In this document: positions 61,127 through 64,000 of the stretch, piece after piece | Layout of the letters: every line of letters starts with the position of its first letter | How positions within the stretch are numbered: position 1 is the stretch's first letter | NCBI GenBank assembly: GCA_001600495.1 | Contig: BCKE01000074.1 | Location: 18,946 to 82,945 of the forward strand | Direction: 5' to 3' | Length of the DNA stretch: 64,000 nucleotides | Origin: Pilasporangium apinafurcum | Lineage: Eukaryota > Oomycota > Peronosporomycetes > Pythiales > Pythiaceae | Translations under genes and position numbers: made by a program | The notes under the pieces: model-generated | Databases searched by the model: none | What the model saw: the letters and a program-made list of their open reading frames with translations, nothing else | Told to the model about the DNA's origin: nothing

Positions 61127-63370
61127 TCATTCTAATGCAGGCATCTCGTCAAATTCTTCAGCAAGCGCCTTTTGCTTTTCTTGTTCCTGCAAGATCTTGT
61201 TCTTTGCCTGCATTCTATCAAAAATCTTTTCTTTGTACAATTTTTTCTCGTCTTCCTTATACTTCAGTGCGTACTTGTTCAATAATATCTAAGATGCACC
61301 GACGTATGAGTACGAAAGGACATTGCAATCACAATGTAGAAAGGAAATTTGCAAAATAACTTACTTGGCAACGCTTTAAGTCGGCATTCGCCCGAAGAAT
61401 CTGTGGATCTGATGTGGAAATCAATTCCATGGCCTTTTGGAGACTCTTTTCAGCTTCGTGCACAAAGTCAAACGCTTTGTCGATAATCCAAAATTCGCGC
61501 TTCTTTTCCTTTTCAAGCTCTCCTTTGAGCTTTTCGATATAGACCAATCCACGACGAAAGTGGCCTTTTCCGTTCTTTGCATCTAGCAAAATCGCCTATA
61601 CAGTAATTATAAAAGCATGAATAAGGCTGTCATTTTATTCGGAGTGCCTGACAGTGCGAGTCATCGTACTTGATCACAATCCCATAGTGCGTCTTCAATT
61701 TTGCCCAGTTTAATCTTGCACAAGCTTCTGTTGAGATACAAGACGAGCTATAACGCAATAAGATCAATAGAGTTGCTTATTAGCGCCAAAATGGAATATT
61801 TGGTTTCCCCACGTACCTTCACTGCGTTTATTTTATCTTTATCAGCTTGCGGAACAAGACTTTCCCATTCATCTTTTGCAAAGAAGATGCTGACGAATCC
61901 CTGTGTGTGTCACCAATAATAATAATAATAATATCCAGAGTAGTAAGTATACTTGCTTGTGGCAGGAGAACAGCCTGAAGTATGAATAGTGTACCGAATC
62001 GTAACACTTTTGGGCTTGTTCGTAATCTTTGTTGGCCACAAACGTGTTGCCCTTTTCTTTTTCTTCCAGCGCTGCTACAATTCGTTCATCTTGTAGTGCG
62101 TATAACCTCAGCAATTTACGTAGAGAAAGGGATGAAAGTGCAGTCGTGTGGTTTTCTTACCTATCGTTGGTGGTGGGTTTTCTTCCAGCATTTTTTTTTC
62201 TTCTTCATATTGCTTCTTGCGCGATTCAGCCAGCTCTGCTTGCGTGGGGAAACGAGGCAAAGGATCCTACAAAATATTAATAAAATAGTCTTGAGTATTA
62301 TGCACTCTATTCATAAATCGTTCAATTCTGCTTTGCTTTGTTGAGAAGAAATGGACCTTAAAGCTGACAAGTTCGATCTCGAAATCCAGTGTCTCATCAG
62401 GCTCAACCTACGCAAGCATACACAACACGTATTCATGAACGTGAGTGAGATGATAAACAGCTATTCATCGGTAGCCGTTGACTGACTCACCTTTGGCGCA
62501 AATCCTTCAGAACCATACGCGTATTGTGGAGCGATAATAAATCGTGCGATTTCGCCCACAGTCATCGTCGCCACACCAATATCCCACCCCTTAATCACTT
62601 TTTCTGTATGTCATAGTCATAAAACAAATATGCAGCTGTTATGGAGCATGCGAAGGAATTCGATCGCAGGCTAATCTGGCTACTTACCGCGCCCTAATTG
62701 AAACTCCATGGGATCGTCTGTCCCACCGACGTGCTTTCCGTCGATAACATCTCGCCTAAAAATGACGAAATCGACATTAGTATCACCTCATAGTAAACCA
62801 ATACTTGCGTATGTATTGATGGCGCAAATCTTACGTTGTATCAAAAATGGATCCATCCAACAGCCGACCAATGTATTGCACTGGTTATCGTAGGACACGT
62901 CAGCAATCGCATGTCATTCTCAGTCTCGGTAAACCGACACAAAACCTTTTTTTTACATACCAAAAGTCGGACAGCCTTCTTCAACGTGCCGCTTCTCGAA
63001 ATTACCTTCCCGGATCACCTGGCGAGTACACATAAGCAATGACAATCAGCAACGACAAATGGAGACAGAAACTAGAGTTCAAAGCGAGAGCACTATAGAA
63101 CCTTCTTCAGCACACCACCATCAGCAGCTGGTGATATATCCACAAATCCTTCTTCTTTGCAGAATTTGTTAGTATCTGGGTCGAAGAACGCACGAGTTTG
63201 CCTAGGTTAAAGGCAAGTGCAACGTCATTTGCCAGTCCACTTTACAAAGTAAATAGACAAAATCCCACTACCGACCTTGCACAGTGTGTACAGATACGCT
63301 GCGGATTCGTTACGAGGCCCACACCAAAGCCACCACACACTTTACAACGCGGAAGATCCTTGTTCGACAT
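61127..63370 (-). CDS. FKBP-type peptidyl-prolyl isomerase with zinc ribbon and TPR domain
   Basis: Thirteen exons whose phases all close: 63370-63276, 63201-63102, 63018-62961, 62880-62835, 62755-62688, 62597-62491, 62407-62357, 62266-62161, 62089-61995, 61900-61817, 61747-61670, 61595-61365 and 61288-61127, giving 426 residues. An N-terminal zinc ribbon ([20 protein letters not shown] + HC) is followed by an FKBP domain ([16 protein letters not shown], then [49 protein letters not shown]), then a charged linker. TPR helices include [38 protein letters not shown] and [15 protein letters not shown]. This plan (FKBP + TPR) belongs to Hsp90 co-chaperones such as FKBP51/52 and AIP. An upstream frame (MEETKPIMAVGERCYSGSSF..., 63682) can join in phase to a site just before the ATG, so the N terminus may be longer. 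Confidence 0.9.
61915..61935. repeat. (AAT)n microsatellite in an FKBP intron
   Basis: About six AAT units in tandem within the intron between exons 9 and 10 of the FKBP-TPR gene. Confidence 0.8.
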
Positions 63371-63733
63371 GCTCAACTTTGTCTTTTCGCAATTGTTCTA
63401 GAGCTTTTACGATACGGAAATCGAAGCCATCCCAAGAACAGAACACAAAAGTGGACCACACCATAAATACAAAATCGTACTTAATTAAATCGTACTTAAA
63501 CCGATAGAACTTAGCTTGGAGTTGCCAGAAGCGAGCAATAGAAAAGCGGAAATCGAACATCGCCAATGGTCGTTTCGAAGTTTTCTCCTTTGTTCCTCAA
63601 CTGTTCTCACTGCATTCACATGGAAACTTGAGCCAGAATAGCAGCGCTCTCCTACAGCCATTATTGGCTTCGTTTCTTCCATATCATCTTTTTTTTGGTA
63701 CCAGGGTTACAACGTTACAAACCCACCTTAAAT
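63371..63733. other. Upstream region of the FKBP-TPR gene
   Basis: It may contain a further 5' exon of that gene (see there) and its promoter. A short tandem duplication (AAATCGTACTTAATT then AAATCGTACTTAAAC) is visible near 63471-63500. Otherwise nothing is recognised. Confidence 0.4.
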
Positions 63734-64000
63734 ACAGTGCGCGCCATAAATAACTGGACACGAAAAAAAACGTTATTTTCTGAAATAACTTTTTGAATTC
63801 TAAAACTTAGAGGCTGAAACTTGGTATATATATAATATGAAATGCTTGAATACTGGTGACAAACTTTGAAACACTAACTCACAATATTCACGGCACTAGA
63901 GCAATATATAAATTTAGAGAGTGCGCCATAAGTGTATGGACATTTTAAGAATTGCGCTTGGGGGAGCATTTTATTAGCGAAATGGCGGAGAAAAGCGGAT
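63734..64000 (+). mobile_element. 5' end of a Tc1/mariner-like transposon (IR/DR type), truncated by the window
   Basis: After a TA at 63732-63733 begins CAGTGCGCGCCATAAATAAC, and a second related copy GAGTGCGCCATAAGTGTATG lies about 185 bp further in, in the same orientation. A terminal and an internal repeat of this kind, next to a TA target, is the IR/DR arrangement of Tc1-family elements, whose ends usually start CAGT. An ATG at 63982 (ATGGCGGAGAAAAGCGGA) is where the transposase frame would be expected to begin. The rest lies outside the window. Confidence 0.6.

Noticed and set aside
61915-61935. AAT run considered as a CRISPR-like or regulatory repeat
   Set aside because: A simple trinucleotide microsatellite in an intron; no spacers.

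Overview
This window is eukaryotic nuclear DNA, most probably from an oomycete or a related stramenopile. The evidence is the mixture of short introns (about 50-190 bp, GT..AG), a bacterial-type mitochondrial RecA, Slo-type channel and flagellar CFAP97-like genes, a 6122-residue midasin, and short intergenic gaps. The lineage is an inference from gene content; the sequence contains no species marker. Exon coordinates were worked out by hand from splice sites, phase continuity and homology; where the phases close perfectly this is stated.

Layout. 0-2 kb: 3' truncated choline-transporter-like gene (minus). 2.3-3.1 kb: small ankyrin-like gene (plus). 3.1-5.0 kb: CFAP97/hemingway-like gene (minus). 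5.9-8.2 kb: ten-exon ALG12 mannosyltransferase (plus). 8.3-11.5 kb: large protein with two zinc knuckles and a JmjC/ribosomal-oxygenase-like domain that has lost its iron ligands (minus). 11.9-13.4 kb: C2H2 zinc-finger protein (minus). 13.4-18.5 kb: gene-poor, eroded DNA with scraps of a possible membrane-protein pseudogene. 18.6-22.2 kb: convergent pair of secreted glycerophosphodiester phosphodiesterases plus a third, broken copy. 22.4-24.5 kb: EF-hand protein and a small zinc-ribbon protein (plus). 24.8-26.0 kb: stand-alone NPC1 N-terminal sterol-binding-like domain (minus). 26.3-27.9 kb: mitochondrial RecA (plus). 28.0-31.6 kb: Slo/BK-like channel with a non-canonical pore (minus). 32.1-33.7 kb: decayed IS607-type element with a serine-recombinase (TnpA) remnant and a Fanzor/TnpB RNA-guided-nuclease pseudogene. 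33.8-36.0 kb: HECT ubiquitin ligase with membrane anchor and RanBP2 finger (minus). 37.4-55.7 kb: intronless midasin (minus). 56.1-57.8 kb: PWP1 (plus). 58.2-60.9 kb: Tudor-SN (plus). 61.1-63.4 kb: thirteen-exon FKBP-TPR protein (minus). 63.7 kb to the end: the start of a Tc1/mariner-like element.

The genes are independent transcription units rather than operons. The clearest functional pairing is midasin and PWP1, two ribosome-biogenesis genes that diverge from one intergenic region of about 360 bp. The most unusual item is the eroded Fanzor-IS607 element: TnpA and TnpB-like frames overlap as in bacterial IS607, and the RuvC and zinc-finger motifs are still readable although stops and frameshifts have inactivated it.
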